From Pseudofrankia coriaricola (GTDB lineage Bacteria; Actinomycetota; Actinomycetes; Frankiales; Frankiaceae), in the NCBI RefSeq assembly GCF_001854805.1, contig NZ_MBLO01000006.1, positions 31,790-80,847 of the forward strand: a DNA stretch of 49,058 bases, read 5' to 3'. A model generated the notes under the pieces. It saw only the letters and a list, made by a program, of their open reading frames with translations, searched no databases and had not been told where the DNA came from. Below, piece by piece: positions 24,488 to 32,504 of the stretch; the first letter of the stretch is position 1, and each line of letters starts with the position of its first letter. Made by a program: the position numbers and the translations under genes.

Positions 24488-25090
24488 ATGCCGAAATTGA
24501 TCATCCTGACAGGAGTCGACGGCGCCGGGAAGACGACGCTGGCGCACTGGTTGGCCGACGAGCTGACCGCGACGGGGACGCCAGCGCGATACTTCAAGAA
24601 CGCCGCCGGGCGACGCATCGTCAACAGGGTGGCGCAGCGGCTCGGCCTGCGCGACGGCGGGCGTCTGCTTGGCCGCCACGGTCGTGTGGTCGCCGAGACG
24701 CTGTGCCGCTGGGTCACGATCGCCCGTGCGATTCTGCTTACCGTCGTCACCAGGCGGACCGCCGTCATGGACCGCTACACCTACTGTCAGTATGCCATGA
24801 TCCGCGCCCGCGGCGACCGGGGCGAGCGGATTGCCCGCGCCCTGTACACCACGTTTCCCCGGCCGGACATCACCTTCTATCTGGCCGTCCCCGCCCAGGA
24901 GGCCGCCCGCCGCGTCGAGGCCCGAGGCCGCGACCTGGAGGACCCCGCGCATCTCGCTGCCTACGACGATGCTTACCGCGCCCTCTCCGAGTTCGACGAT
25001 TTCGTCGTCATAGACGCGTCCGCGCCGCAGCACCTGGTGGCCAGAGCCCTCCGCGAACACCTCGACAGCACCCATCAGGGCCAAGCCTGA
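24488..25090 (+). CDS. Thymidylate-kinase-like P-loop nucleotide kinase
   Basis: 200 residues from the ATG (203 from an in-frame GTG 9 bases upstream). The Walker A motif GVDGAGKTT is at residues 9-17. The DRYTYCQYAM segment matches the DR(Y/W) motif of dTMP kinases, and a lid-like RRVEARGRDLEDPAHLAAYD follows. The family phosphorylates dTMP or related nucleotides using ATP. Housekeeping tmk is normally near holB; here the gene stands alone between two transposase relics, so it is more likely an accessory paralogue of unknown substrate, perhaps brought in with mobile DNA. No Shine-Dalgarno is visible. Confidence 0.75.
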   Translation: MPKLIILTGVDGAGKTTLAHWLADELTATGTPARYFKNAAGRRIVNRVAQRLGLRDGGRLLGRHGRVVAETLCRWVTIARAILLTVVTRRTAVMDRYTYCQYAMIRARGDRGERIARALYTTFPRPDITFYLAVPAQEAARRVEARGRDLEDPAHLAAYDDAYRALSEFDDFVVIDASAPQHLVARALREHLDSTHQGQA

Positions 25091-25117
25091 AGGCTGCCCT
25101 CGGTTCCACGCCGTCAC

Positions 25118-25735
25118 ATGCACGGCACGGCACACATGGCACAGCGCGTCGACGTCCGGAACGGCCTCGTCGAGGACGAGGACATCGAGATCCTCATCCT
25201 GCGGCACCAACTCGCCGTGCCGCACCGCCAGCTCGACGGCCAACGGATCCAGTTCCAGCCCGCCGACCGTGCTCCGCTCGCCGCGCTCCTGCATGCGCTG
25301 CCGCGGCCGACCCTGCGCAGCCTGCCGCCACGGGTGCGTCCGGAGTCCGTCCGGCGGTGGCATCGCAATCTGATCGCCCGCAAGCACGCCGCGGCCTCCC
25401 GTCCCAAGCGGTCTGGCCGGCCCCGCACCGTGCGCTCGATCCGAGCACCGGTACTACGCCTGGCCCAAGAGAACAGCAGCTGGGGCTACCGCAGGATCCA
25501 CGTTGAACTCCTGGTCCTCGGCGTCAAAGTGGCCCCGTCCACAGTCTGGGATATCTTGCACCAGGCAGGCATCGCCCCCTCGCCCGAGCGGACCGCGACC
25601 ACCTGGGCCGACTTCCTCCGCGCCCAGGCCCACGCGATCCTCGCCGCCGACTTCTTCGAAACCGTCACCCTCACCGGGACACGCCTGCACATCCTCGCCG
25701 TGATCGAACACTCCACGCTTCGGATCCGGATCATG
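25118..25735 (+). pseudogene. N-terminal two-thirds of an integrase-type transposase, truncated
   Basis: Recognisable from DIEILILRHQLAVPHRQLDG through RPESVRRWHRNLIARKHA, the SRPKRSGRPRTVRSI linker, ENSSWGYRRIHVELLVLGVK and the VAPSTVWDIL helix. It then enters the catalytic core: AILAADFFETVTLTGTRLHI and LAVIEHSTLRIRI. The first aspartate (AADFF) is present, but the sequence ends near 25735 at a junction with the 3' part of a regulator gene on the other strand, removing the other catalytic residues. The first 20 codons also differ from the usual start. Same transposase group as the relic at 27.0-27.5 kb, in opposite orientation. Confidence 0.82.
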
Positions 25736-26291
25736 CGGCCTGACCTGCCCGGACGTACTTTTCGGCAGGTACAGGGGCGAACGCCCTCATCGACTCTGGA
25801 CTCCTCCAGCGCGGCTGCTCTGGTACCAATTCACGGAACGCGAACACGACGACTCCCGGTGACACTCGCCCTGATACATCGCCGGCATGGTCCGCGTAAG
25901 ATCTCCGCGTTCTCAGTTGACGGCGCGCAGGGTGGCACCACCCTTCCTGCGCAACCGGTTCACCGCATCTGCGGTCGGGTCGTCGGTGGGAAGGAACACC
26001 ACCAGCTGCACACGCGCCGCCGGTGATCATGGCCAGGTATCGCAGATGCTCCCGCGCGGAGACGTCGAGGCGCAACGCCTCGGCGAGCGCGTTGACGACC
26101 GAGGGCGACGGGTTGCGGTCGCTGCCCTGCTCGATCCGGACGAGATACTCAACGCTGATGCCCGCGAGCGTTGCCAGCTCCGACCGTCGTAGCCCCGGAG
26201 CGCGGCGCCTGGGGCCGGCGGGCAGGCCGAGCACCTCGGGTCGGGTGGCATCGCGCCTGCCGCGGAGAAAGTCACCCAGCGGCGTACTCAC
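25731..26291 (-). pseudogene. Truncated XRE-type regulator (MmyB-like group)
   Basis: From a GTG the product begins STPLGDFLRGRRDATRPEVL, followed by GLRRSELATLAGISVEYLVR and IEQGSDRNPSPSVVNALAEA, an unmistakable helix-turn-helix of MmyB-like XRE regulators, then LRLDVSAREHLRYLA. Relatives continue with a ligand-binding domain of about 170 residues. Here the frame after TGGACAAG becomes Arg/Pro-rich and runs to a stop at the transposase junction. Another frame there reads VVFLPTDDPTADAVNRLRRK and stops early. The effector half is therefore lost, probably through the adjacent insertion. The DNA-binding part might still act on the divergent FMN reductase gene. Confidence 0.65.
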
Positions 26292-26336
26292 GCCGTCCAC
26301 TGTATGACCGAGACGGCCTTGGTACGCCGTCGATGG

Positions 26337-26353
26337 TGGCCCTATCAGGGCCA
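26337..26353. promoter_or_regulatory. Inverted repeat between the XRE regulator and FMN reductase
   Basis: Perfect 7-base arms TGGCCCT and AGGGCCA around ATC, placed 52 bases before the reductase ATG and 45 before the regulator GTG. A likely operator for the regulator's helix-turn-helix. Confidence 0.45.
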
Positions 26354-26404
26354 GCCTGCGCCCGGTCTGGCTGGCAGCGTGCGGCACGACCGAAGGTGTG
26401 ACGC

Positions 26405-26998
26405 ATGACCGCAACCAGCAAACTTGTCATCGTCGTCGGCAGCGTGCGCGAGGGGAGGTTCGGCCCGGTCGTGGCCTCGTGGGTCGCCGAGCAGGCCGCC
26501 GCGCACGGGAGCTTCGACGTAGAGGTGGTCGACCTCGCCGATTTCGAGATCCCGCTATCCCTGCCGGCAGTGTCGCCGAAGTACGCGGGAGACTCGTATC
26601 CGCGCCCGGCGGGCATGGCAACCCTCACCGCAAGGCTCGACGCCGCCGACGCGTTCGCCCTCGTCACCCCCGAGTACAACCACAGCTACCCGGCGTCACT
26701 GAAAGCTGCCATCGACTGGCACTTCACACAGTGGACCGCCAAGCCGGTAGCGTTTATCAGCTACGGTGGCGCGGCGGGCGGTCGACACGCAGTCCTGCAC
26801 CTGGAGAACGTCCTCACCGAACTGCACGCGGTGACCATTCGCGACGGTCTGGCCTTCCCGAACTATTTCGTGACCTGGGATGCTGGTCGGCCAACCGATC
26901 CCGACGCTCCCGGTTACGCCAAGGCGTTGTTCAACCAGCTTGCCTGGTGGGCCCCCGCACTCCGGAAGGCACGCGCCGAAGCGCCCTACCCCGACTAA
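26405..26998 (+). CDS. NADPH-dependent FMN reductase family protein
   Basis: 197 residues, flavodoxin-like. The phosphate-binding loop GSVREGRFG starts at residue 12. The signature TPEYNHSYPASLKAAIDW begins at residue 88, and SYGGAAGGRHAV provides the third flavin contact. Such enzymes reduce FMN, quinones, azo compounds or chromate with NAD(P)H in the cytoplasm. It is intact, although a transposase relic begins about 35 bases after its stop. It is divergent from the truncated XRE regulator, a common regulator-reductase pairing. Confidence 0.9.
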   Translation: MTATSKLVIVVGSVREGRFGPVVASWVAEQAAAHGSFDVEVVDLADFEIPLSLPAVSPKYAGDSYPRPAGMATLTARLDAADAFALVTPEYNHSYPASLKAAIDWHFTQWTAKPVAFISYGGAAGGRHAVLHLENVLTELHAVTIRDGLAFPNYFVTWDAGRPTDPDAPGYAKALFNQLAWWAPALRKARAEAPYPD

Positions 26999-27032
26999 CC
27001 TCAAGGGCGTTCGGTTAGGCCGTATCTCCCAG

Positions 27033-27514
27033 ACCGTGGACGGAGCGACGGTGATGCCGAGGACCAGGAGTTCGCCGTGTATCCGCCGGTAGCCCCAGCT
27101 GCTGTTTTCCCGGGCCAGGCGCAGCACCGGGGTACGGATCGAGCTACGGATCGAGCGGAGGGTGCGGGGCCGTCCCCGTTGCTTGGGGCGTGAGATAGCG
27201 GCGTGGTGGTGGGTGATCAGGTTGTGGTGCCAGCGCAGGACGGTCTCCGGGCGTGTCAGCAGGCGCAGGCCGCGCAGGGTTGGCCGTGGCAACGTGTGCG
27301 GGAGCGCTGCGAGTAGGGCGCGGTCGGCGGGCTGGAACTGGATCCGTTGGCCGTCGAGCTGGCGTTGCGGCACGGCGATCTGGTGGCGCAGGGTGAGGAT
27401 CTCGACGTCCTTGTCACGGTCACCGCGGGGCAGCAGGCGCAGCAACGCGAACGCGTTGGAGACACCGAGGTAGGTCAGCCGAAGCAGCACGAAGTGGCAT
27501 CCTCGCGCAGTCAT
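27033..27514 (-). pseudogene. N-terminal half of an integrase-type transposase, truncated
   Basis: The ATG-started frame has a hydrophobic beginning (FVLLRLTYLGVSNAFALLRL), then DKDVEILTLRHQIAVPQRQL, RPETVLRWHHNLITHHHA, the SRPKQRGRPRTLRSI linker and ENSSWGYRRIHGELLVLGIT, and breaks off in the STVWEI helix. The whole DDE catalytic domain is missing. The break lies close to the 3' end of the FMN reductase gene. It is closely similar to the plus-strand relic at 25.1-25.7 kb, so the pair forms an inverted repeat of over 400 bases that could recombine. Confidence 0.82.
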
Positions 27515-27662
27515 CGACCCCGCCGGGCGAGGGCCGGGCGCTGGAGGGCCACGATCAGTCCCGACGGCTACGACCGCCCTGACCAGGGCGGATGGCATTC
27601 TCGGCATGCACAGGCCCGTTCGCGGGGAGCGCCCAGGCGATGTCGGTCGAGCGGCGGTTCGA

Positions 27663-28400
27663 TCAGAAGGCTCCACCGCCGGCGGCGATGGACTGACCGG
27701 TGATCCACCGCCCGCCATCGGAGACAAGGAATGCCACGATGTCCGCGACATCGTCGGGCTCGCCGAGCCGGCCCAGCGGAATCTCGGCGACCATCCTGCC
27801 AGCCATCTCGGCGGGAACGCCGGCGGCGAGCGCGTCGGTACGGATCGCGCCGGGGAGCACACAGTTCACGGTGATCTGCCTGGGGCCGAGTTCTCGCGCG
27901 AGCACGCGGGCAAGCTGTTCGAGGGCCGCTTTGCTCGCCGCGTAGACGCCGCTGCCTGGCCGGCCGGTGATCGTCACCCCTGAGGAGATCACCACCACCC
28001 GCCCGCTGTCGCTTACCCGGTTGGCTGCCTCGCGCAGCGCGAGGAAACCGGCGCGGGTGTTGGTGGTGAAGCAGGCGTCGAAGTCGTCATCCGCGGTGGC
28101 GGCGACGGGCGCGAACCGCGCGACGCCCACATTGCTGACCACGATGTCCAGCCGCCCGAACCGTCGCTCGGCCGCATCGAACAAGCCGCGGAGCTGCGCC
28201 GGGTCGGTGACGTCGGCCTGTATCCCCACGGCGCTGCCGCCCGCGCGGATGATCGCGTCGACGACCCCGGCGGCGGCGTCACCGTCCGCACGGTAGTTGA
28301 CGATCACGCTGGCCCCGGTTCTCCCGAGGCGTTCGGCGATGGCCCGGCCGATGCCCCGCGACCCCCCCGTCACCAGCGCAACCCTGCGCTCCTGCGTCAC
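27663..28400 (-). CDS. Short-chain dehydrogenase/reductase (FabG-like SDR)
   Basis: 245 residues with the classical SDR order: TGGSRGIG cofactor loop (11-18), NVG (the NNAG position), SSG around the catalytic serine, YAASK with Tyr153 and Lys157, and the PGAIRTD loop. It ends [17 protein letters not shown]. The GTG is preferred over an ATG 12 bases upstream because GGGAG stands 5 bases before it. FabG-like SDRs reduce 3-oxoacyl or other carbonyl groups with NAD(P)H. Divergent from a MarR regulator with paired operators in the 88-base gap. Confidence 0.92.
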   Translation of the reverse strand: MTQERRVALVTGGSRGIGRAIAERLGRTGASVIVNYRADGDAAAGVVDAIIRAGGSAVGIQADVTDPAQLRGLFDAAERRFGRLDIVVSNVGVARFAPVAATADDDFDACFTTNTRAGFLALREAANRVSDSGRVVVISSGVTITGRPGSGVYAASKAALEQLARVLARELGPRQITVNCVLPGAIRTDALAAGVPAEMAGRMVAEIPLGRLGEPDDVADIVAFLVSDGGRWITGQSIAAGGGAF

Positions 28401-28413
28401 ATCCACTCCCATT

Positions 28414-28430
28414 AGTTGAGTATCTCATCT
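28414..28430. promoter_or_regulatory. MarR operator box 1, next to the SDR gene
   Basis: A 17-base imperfect palindrome starting AGTTGAGTATCTCA that matches box 2 at 14 of 17 positions. It lies immediately before the SDR start region, where a bound repressor would block transcription. Assignment to the MarR protein is inferred. Confidence 0.6.
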
Positions 28431-28451
28431 ATCGAGATAATCGACCAAACT

Positions 28452-28468
28452 AGTTGAGGATGTCAACT
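28452..28468. promoter_or_regulatory. MarR operator box 2, overlapping the regulator's -35
   Basis: Arms AGTTGA and TCAACT are perfect. Box 2 contains TTGAGG (28454-28459), which stands 16 bases before TACTCT (28476-28481), a plausible promoter 7 bases before the regulator's GTG, implying a leaderless, self-repressed message. Confidence 0.6.
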
Positions 28469-28488
28469 GTCCGGGTACTCTCTCTCCC

Positions 28489-28968
28489 GTGGAGCCGACC
28501 GGGCAGACCGACGACCTCGCCCGCGCCCTGATGGAGATGCACCGGGAGATACGGGTGATACTCGGCTCCGTCGCGCGCCGTTCGGGGCTGACCGTCGCGC
28601 AGATCGAGATGCTGTGTGCCCTCGGCGACCGCCGCCCCGCCTTCGGCGAGCTGGCCGAGCTACTGGGCTGCGACAGGACGAACATCACCGGCATGGCCGA
28701 CCGGCTGGCCCGGCGTGGACTGGTCGCGCGACAGGCCGACACGGAAGATCGACGCATCACCCGGCTGCGACTCACCGAGGACGGACGGCTGTTTGGCCAG
28801 CGAGTCCGAGAAGCGGTGGCAACCGCGGTGAACGAACGCTGGAGCTCGCTGACCGCAGCCCAGCGGGCAACGCTGGCACAGCTCGCGGCAGCCGGGATCA
28901 GACCACCCCGCGGACCCGCATCCGCGCTGGACCCCACCGACCGCGAACAGCAGAAAGTGGCCAAGTAA
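28489..28968 (+). CDS. MarR-family transcriptional regulator
   Basis: 159 residues from a GTG without a ribosome site; a promoter-like pair ends 7 bases before it, so the message may be leaderless. The winged helix is clear: LTVAQIEMLCALGDRRPAFG, ELAELLGCDRTNITGMADRL, ARRGLVARQADTEDRRITRL, with the characteristic DRR wing and LTEDG. N- and C-terminal helices would form the dimer. The effector is probably a small phenolic or hydrophobic molecule handled by the divergent SDR enzyme, from family habit. The C-terminal tail beyond AQLAAAGIRPP is unusual and probably flexible. Confidence 0.93.
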   Translation: MEPTGQTDDLARALMEMHREIRVILGSVARRSGLTVAQIEMLCALGDRRPAFGELAELLGCDRTNITGMADRLARRGLVARQADTEDRRITRLRLTEDGRLFGQRVREAVATAVNERWSSLTAAQRATLAQLAAAGIRPPRGPASALDPTDREQQKVAK

Positions 28969-28970
28969 TC

Positions 28971-29000
28971 GCTGGCCTGGGACGCGCCGGTTTGGCCAGC
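28971..29000 (+). terminator. Hairpin terminator after the MarR gene
   Basis: GCTGGCC and GGCCAGC, perfect 7-base arms with a 16-base loop, beginning 2 bases after the stop codon. Confidence 0.5.
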
Positions 29001-29617
29001 AAGGGCGCTGCCAACGCGCGCTCTGGCCAACTCCGCGCGATCCCTACACGGGGGTCTAGGGCTCGGTTTCAAGATGAGCAGCGGCCACCGGAAATGGGCA
29101 CTGCATGAGCAGCGGTGGTCAGGTCTACTTGGTCAGGGCAGCTGACCGGGGCAAACGTCTCGCTGGCAGGCCCGCCTGCACCACCGAGGCCAGCGGTCCG
29201 CTGCTCAACTATCCCGGCAGCACCCCTGGAGCGCTGCTCAGCTTGACGCGAACTCCCAGGACCGGCTGCTCATTTACAGGTGACCCCTACATGGGCGCCG
29301 GCGAGCTGGCGCTGCTGAAAGAGGGTGCTGCCGCGCGGCCAGTAGATGGCCAATGGCCGTGATGGTTGGCCAGTCCTCGGGTGGCGTGGCGCGTACCAGG
29401 CGGGCTTTGGCGGTCTGCCGGCGGCAGATCCGCGCAGAGCGCAACAGCCTGGCGAGCCGGTGATGGCTCGCCGAACGTCTCGTGCATGGGCGCGATGGAG
29501 ATGGTGAGGCCGCCCGGTGGTCTGGCGCGCGGACGCTCCGAGCTCCACCGATGAGTTCCGCCGGCCCGCCCGGTCTATCAGGACGTACCCGTCGCACTAC
29601 CGACCTGGAGGCCCGCC
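29001..29617. other. Gene-free region with a cluster of short TGAGCAGC repeats
   Basis: No convincing gene. A minus-strand frame (RLARLLRSARICRRQTAKARL) is only Arg/Ala-rich. Five copies of TGAGCAGC in both orientations lie in 29075-29272 (listed separately). The right end holds TGGAGG for the VOC gene. Confidence 0.5.
29075..29272. repeat. Five-copy TGAGCAGC(GG) repeat cluster
   Basis: Copies start at 29075 and 29106 (plus) and at 29200, 29233 and 29265 (inverted). Three extend to TGAGCAGCGG exactly; the others end GC and CG. Spacing is 31, 94, 33 and 32 bases, about three helical turns apart within each group. This resembles a multi-site binding region more than chance. Confidence 0.5.
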
Positions 29618-30088
29618 GTGACCATCCCCGCACACCCCGGCCGCATGCTGTTCGTGAACATCCCCGTAGCGGACCTCCAGCGCAGCAAGGCGTTCTTCGC
29701 GAAGCTCGGGTTCAGCTTCAACCCGAACTTCACCGACGAGACCGCCGCCTGCATGCTGGTCGGCGAGCAGGCCAGCGTCATGCTGCTCAGCCACAGCAAG
29801 TTCGCGGAGTTCGCGAAGCTGCCGATGGCCGATCCCGCCACGCACACGCTGGCGCTCTACTGCTTCAGCGTGTCGTCCCGCGAGGAGGTCGACGCGGTCG
29901 CGCAGGCCGCGCTGGCCGCGGGCGGCGTCGAGGCGGATGGCCTGGAGGACTACGGCTTCATGTGCTCGCGCAGCTTCTTCGACCTCGATGGCCACGGCTG
30001 GCAGGTCATGTGGATGGATCCGGCGGCGGCGCTGAAGGGCCCCGAGGAGTTCGCGACCTCGATGCAGGACGCCGACGCCCCGGCCTGA
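29618..30088 (+). CDS. VOC (glyoxalase/bleomycin-resistance fold) family protein
   Basis: 156 residues. The opening MLFVNIPVADLQRSKAFFAKLGF with NFTDETAACMLVGE, and the closing CSRSFFDLDGHGWQVMWMDP, define one pair of vicinal-oxygen-chelate modules. The PVADLQRSKAFFxxLGF type is common among actinobacterial VOC proteins, often called lactoylglutathione-lyase-like without evidence. Metal ligands cannot be set reliably here. The GTG start has TGGAGG 7 bases upstream. It stands alone and converges on the membrane-protein pair, from which a long palindrome separates it. Confidence 0.88.
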   Translation: MTIPAHPGRMLFVNIPVADLQRSKAFFAKLGFSFNPNFTDETAACMLVGEQASVMLLSHSKFAEFAKLPMADPATHTLALYCFSVSSREEVDAVAQAALAAGGVEADGLEDYGFMCSRSFFDLDGHGWQVMWMDPAAALKGPEEFATSMQDADAPA

Positions 30089-30218
30089 CCTGACACCGGC
30101 GCGGGGCCGGCGCCGCCCGCCCGTCTCCCGAAGCGGCTCGGCAGCAGGCCCTGAACGACGTTGGAGGGCGTCGCGGGCGTGTGGATCTACGGATCACCCC
30201 CACGGGCGTGGGGAGGAC

Positions 30219-30250
30219 GCCGACCCCCGGTCACGTGACCGGGGGTCGGC
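30219..30250. terminator. 32-base perfect palindrome, bidirectional terminator
   Basis: GCCGACCCCCGGTCAC is followed directly by its exact reverse complement. It lies between the converging VOC and membrane-protein genes, 12 bases from the latter's stop, and would terminate both strands. Confidence 0.8.
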
Positions 30251-30262
30251 TTCAGGGGTTGA

Positions 30263-30916
30263 TCAGACGAGCGCCGGAGGGCGCCGCGGTGTGCGGAGGA
30301 TGGACCGGCCGAGCGCGGCGAACCAGATCACGTTGACTGCGCCGATGGAGGCGACCGCGCCCCAGCCGTTGGCGGCGTAGAAGTCCGCCGCGTCCATGCC
30401 GAAGAACAGCGACGGGACCAGGGCCAGGTTCACCAGCGCGAGGACGACGCCGCCACGGAGCACTCGGCGGGAGATGTACTGCTGGGCGGTCGGGGCCGCG
30501 GCCAGGGCGAGCAGGAACACCGCGACCAGTACCCGGGCGATGGGGCCGTGCAGCAGCACCATGCCGGCGGCGAGCGGTCCGTCGACGGTCGGATCGAGGT
30601 GCCCGTCGGGGTATTGCAACGACGTGCCGACCTCCAGGGAGGCGGCCACCAGGGTGACGGTGATGTAGGCGCGCAGCGCGGTGACCGCGAGGTCGCCGCC
30701 CAGACCCGCGTCGCCGTTCGGGTCGCGCAGCAGTCGGCCGAGTCCGACGGCGAACACCAGGAACACGGTGAAGGTGGCGAGCGTGATCAGGTTGCGGCTG
30801 AGCACGTTGGCGGATGGCGGCGGGCCGGAGTAGACGAAGTACAGGCCGACCATGACCAGGGAGAGCAGGCCGCCGAGCAGGGCGGCCCAGCCGGTGATGC
30901 GACGCTCGGTGCTCAT
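30263..30916 (-). CDS. Six-helix integral membrane protein
   Basis: 217 residues with about six hydrophobic helices: WAALLGGLLSLVMVGLYFVY, LITLATFTVFLVFAVGLG, LRAYITVTLVAASLEVG, VLVAVFLLALAAAPTAQQY, VVLALVNLALVPSLFFGM and VASIGAVNVIWFAALG. No known family motif is visible; it resembles DUF4386-like membrane proteins in size and general pattern. The ATG has GGAGGAG at good spacing and overlaps the stop of the upstream two-helix protein by 4 bases, so the two are translated together. Both are divergent from a two-component system and may be its output or accessory partners. Confidence 0.8.
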   Translation of the reverse strand: MSTERRITGWAALLGGLLSLVMVGLYFVYSGPPPSANVLSRNLITLATFTVFLVFAVGLGRLLRDPNGDAGLGGDLAVTALRAYITVTLVAASLEVGTSLQYPDGHLDPTVDGPLAAGMVLLHGPIARVLVAVFLLALAAAPTAQQYISRRVLRGGVVLALVNLALVPSLFFGMDAADFYAANGWGAVASIGAVNVIWFAALGRSILRTPRRPPALV

Positions 30917-31236
30917 CGGCTCTCCTCCTTCGTCGCCTCGGCGAGCCCCCACCAGTGCTGCCAGCGTCGCGCGAGGGTGAGCAGGCCGACGACGGCGGCG
31001 GCCGGGACGGCGGTCCACAGCCACCAGGGCGAGTCGAGGTGGGCGGTGATCACGCCGATCGTCAGCCACACGACGACCTGGACGAGGGTGGCGATGAGGC
31101 CGCCGTACGCGAAGGCCGAGCGGACCAGCAGGAGCTTGCGCTCGAGCGTGCCGCGAGGAGCGCGGACGGGACCGAAGACCTCGTCAGCGAGGTCGTGGAG
31201 GCGGGAACCGGGGGAGTGTTCGGTGGCTGCGTTCAT
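30913..31236 (-). CDS. Small two-helix membrane protein
   Basis: 107 residues. The soluble N-terminus MNAATEHSPGSRLHDLADEV leads into a charged stretch (GTLERKLLLVRSAFAYGGLI), one helix (TLVQVVVWLTIGVI), a second (WWLWTAVPAAAVVGLLTL) and a short Trp-rich tail. This is the 2TM-domain layout seen in small actinobacterial proteins; function unknown. Its stop overlaps the start of the six-helix protein, forming a two-gene operon divergent from the histidine kinase. The start was taken at the ATG where the composition becomes protein-like. Confidence 0.72.
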   Translation of the reverse strand: MNAATEHSPGSRLHDLADEVFGPVRAPRGTLERKLLLVRSAFAYGGLIATLVQVVVWLTIGVITAHLDSPWWLWTAVPAAAVVGLLTLARRWQHWWGLAEATKEESR

Positions 31237-31285
31237 GGCTCCAGCGAACCGGCGCGGGTACCCCCGCCGCGTCGCCCGAACTACG

Positions 31286-31302
31286 GAAGGCCGTCGACCT
31301 TC
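31286..31302. promoter_or_regulatory. Inverted repeat between the membrane-protein operon and the two-component system
   Basis: GAAGG and CCTTC arms with a 7-base spacer (CCGTCGA), in the 131-base divergent gap. NarL-type response regulators bind short dyads of this kind; assignment to the adjacent regulator is inferred. Confidence 0.35.
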
Positions 31303-31367
31303 GGCGGACCAGGGGTCCCCCGAAAGGCGGACTCGGCACGGCCGGACAGGCTCGTAGAGTCGCGGCT

Positions 31368-32504
31368 GTGGACGAGGAGACGAGCGGCTGGCGACGGCGG
31401 GCACGGTCGGCGGCCGTCGTCCTGACCGCGTTCGCCGGTGGCCTCGTGCTCCTGTACGACGTGCTGCAACAGGGGCCCGTGGGCAGCTGGCGCACCGTCG
31501 ACGTCTGCGCCGGGGCACTGGCGTGCCTGCTGCTGCTTGGCCGGCACCGGTACCCGCTCGTGGCCGGGCTCGTGCTCGCCGGCGTCGCCGCCGTCGTCGC
31601 CTCCGCGGGCGTCGCCAACATGGTCGCGCTGTACTTCGTCGCCCGATACCGGTCGCTGCGGGTCGCGATCGGCGTCGCGGTCGCGGACGTGGCCGCCGGC
31701 TGGGTGTTCTGGCTGGTATACCCAGGCAACAAGGGCGTCTCGCTGACCCTGACTGTGAACATCGCGATCGCTGCCGCGGTGACCGCCTGGGGTGCGCTGA
31801 TCCAGTCGCAGCACGCGCTGCTGGACGCGTACCGCGAGCGTGCCGAGCGCGCCGAGGAGGAGCGGAACCTGCGCGAGGAGCACATCCGCGCCACCGAGCG
31901 CACCCGGATCGCCCGGGAGATGCACGACGTGGTGGCCCATCGGATCTCGCTGGTGGCGCTGCACGCCGGCGGTCTCGAGGTCGCGCCGCGGCACGGCGAG
32001 GACGACGTGCGGGACGCGGCCGCACTGATCCGTACCTCGGCCGTGCAGGCGCTCGACGAGCTGCGATCGGCGATCGGCGTCCTTCGTGAGGATGAGCCGC
32101 GCTCGCTGGACCAGCCGGGCCTGGACCGGCTTGGCGACCTGGTCGAGGAGGCGCGTGCCGCCGGGCAGGAGGTCGCGTTGTCGATGGACCCGGCGCTGGA
32201 GTCGACCGGGCCCGCGTCGACGGTGGCCGCCGGTCGGGACGTGTACCGGATCGTGCAGGAGGGGCTGACCAATGCCCGCAAGCACGCGCCCGGGGCGCCG
32301 GTGCGCGTCAGCCTGGCCCGGTCAGGGGAGGACGTCGAGGTGGACGTGGTGAATGCGTGTACCACGGGCTCGCTCGGCGTACCGGGCACGAGCAGCGGGT
32401 TGATCGGGCTCGTCGAGCGGGCCGCACTGGCGGGCGGGACGCTGAGCCACGGGTTCAGCGCCCGCGGTGAGTTCGAGCTCAGAGCGCGGTTGCCGTGGCA
32501 CTGA
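31368..32504 (+). CDS. NarL-type sensor histidine kinase (HisKA_3)
   Basis: 378 residues. The N-terminal 150 form about four membrane helices, with no large outer domain. The dimerisation helix has RIAREMHDVVAHRIS with phospho-acceptor His186, then LDELRSAIGVLRED. The ATPase domain has VYRIVQEGLTNARKHAPGAP (N box) and GVPGTSSGLIGLVERAALAG (G box). This is the compact intramembrane-sensing class seen in LiaS/DesK-like systems, usually responding to envelope stress. GTG start with only a weak purine-rich site. The response regulator gene overlaps its end by 10 bases. Confidence 0.95.
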   Translation: MDEETSGWRRRARSAAVVLTAFAGGLVLLYDVLQQGPVGSWRTVDVCAGALACLLLLGRHRYPLVAGLVLAGVAAVVASAGVANMVALYFVARYRSLRVAIGVAVADVAAGWVFWLVYPGNKGVSLTLTVNIAIAAAVTAWGALIQSQHALLDAYRERAERAEEERNLREEHIRATERTRIAREMHDVVAHRISLVALHAGGLEVAPRHGEDDVRDAAALIRTSAVQALDELRSAIGVLREDEPRSLDQPGLDRLGDLVEEARAAGQEVALSMDPALESTGPASTVAAGRDVYRIVQEGLTNARKHAPGAPVRVSLARSGEDVEVDVVNACTTGSLGVPGTSSGLIGLVERAALAGGTLSHGFSARGEFELRARLPWH

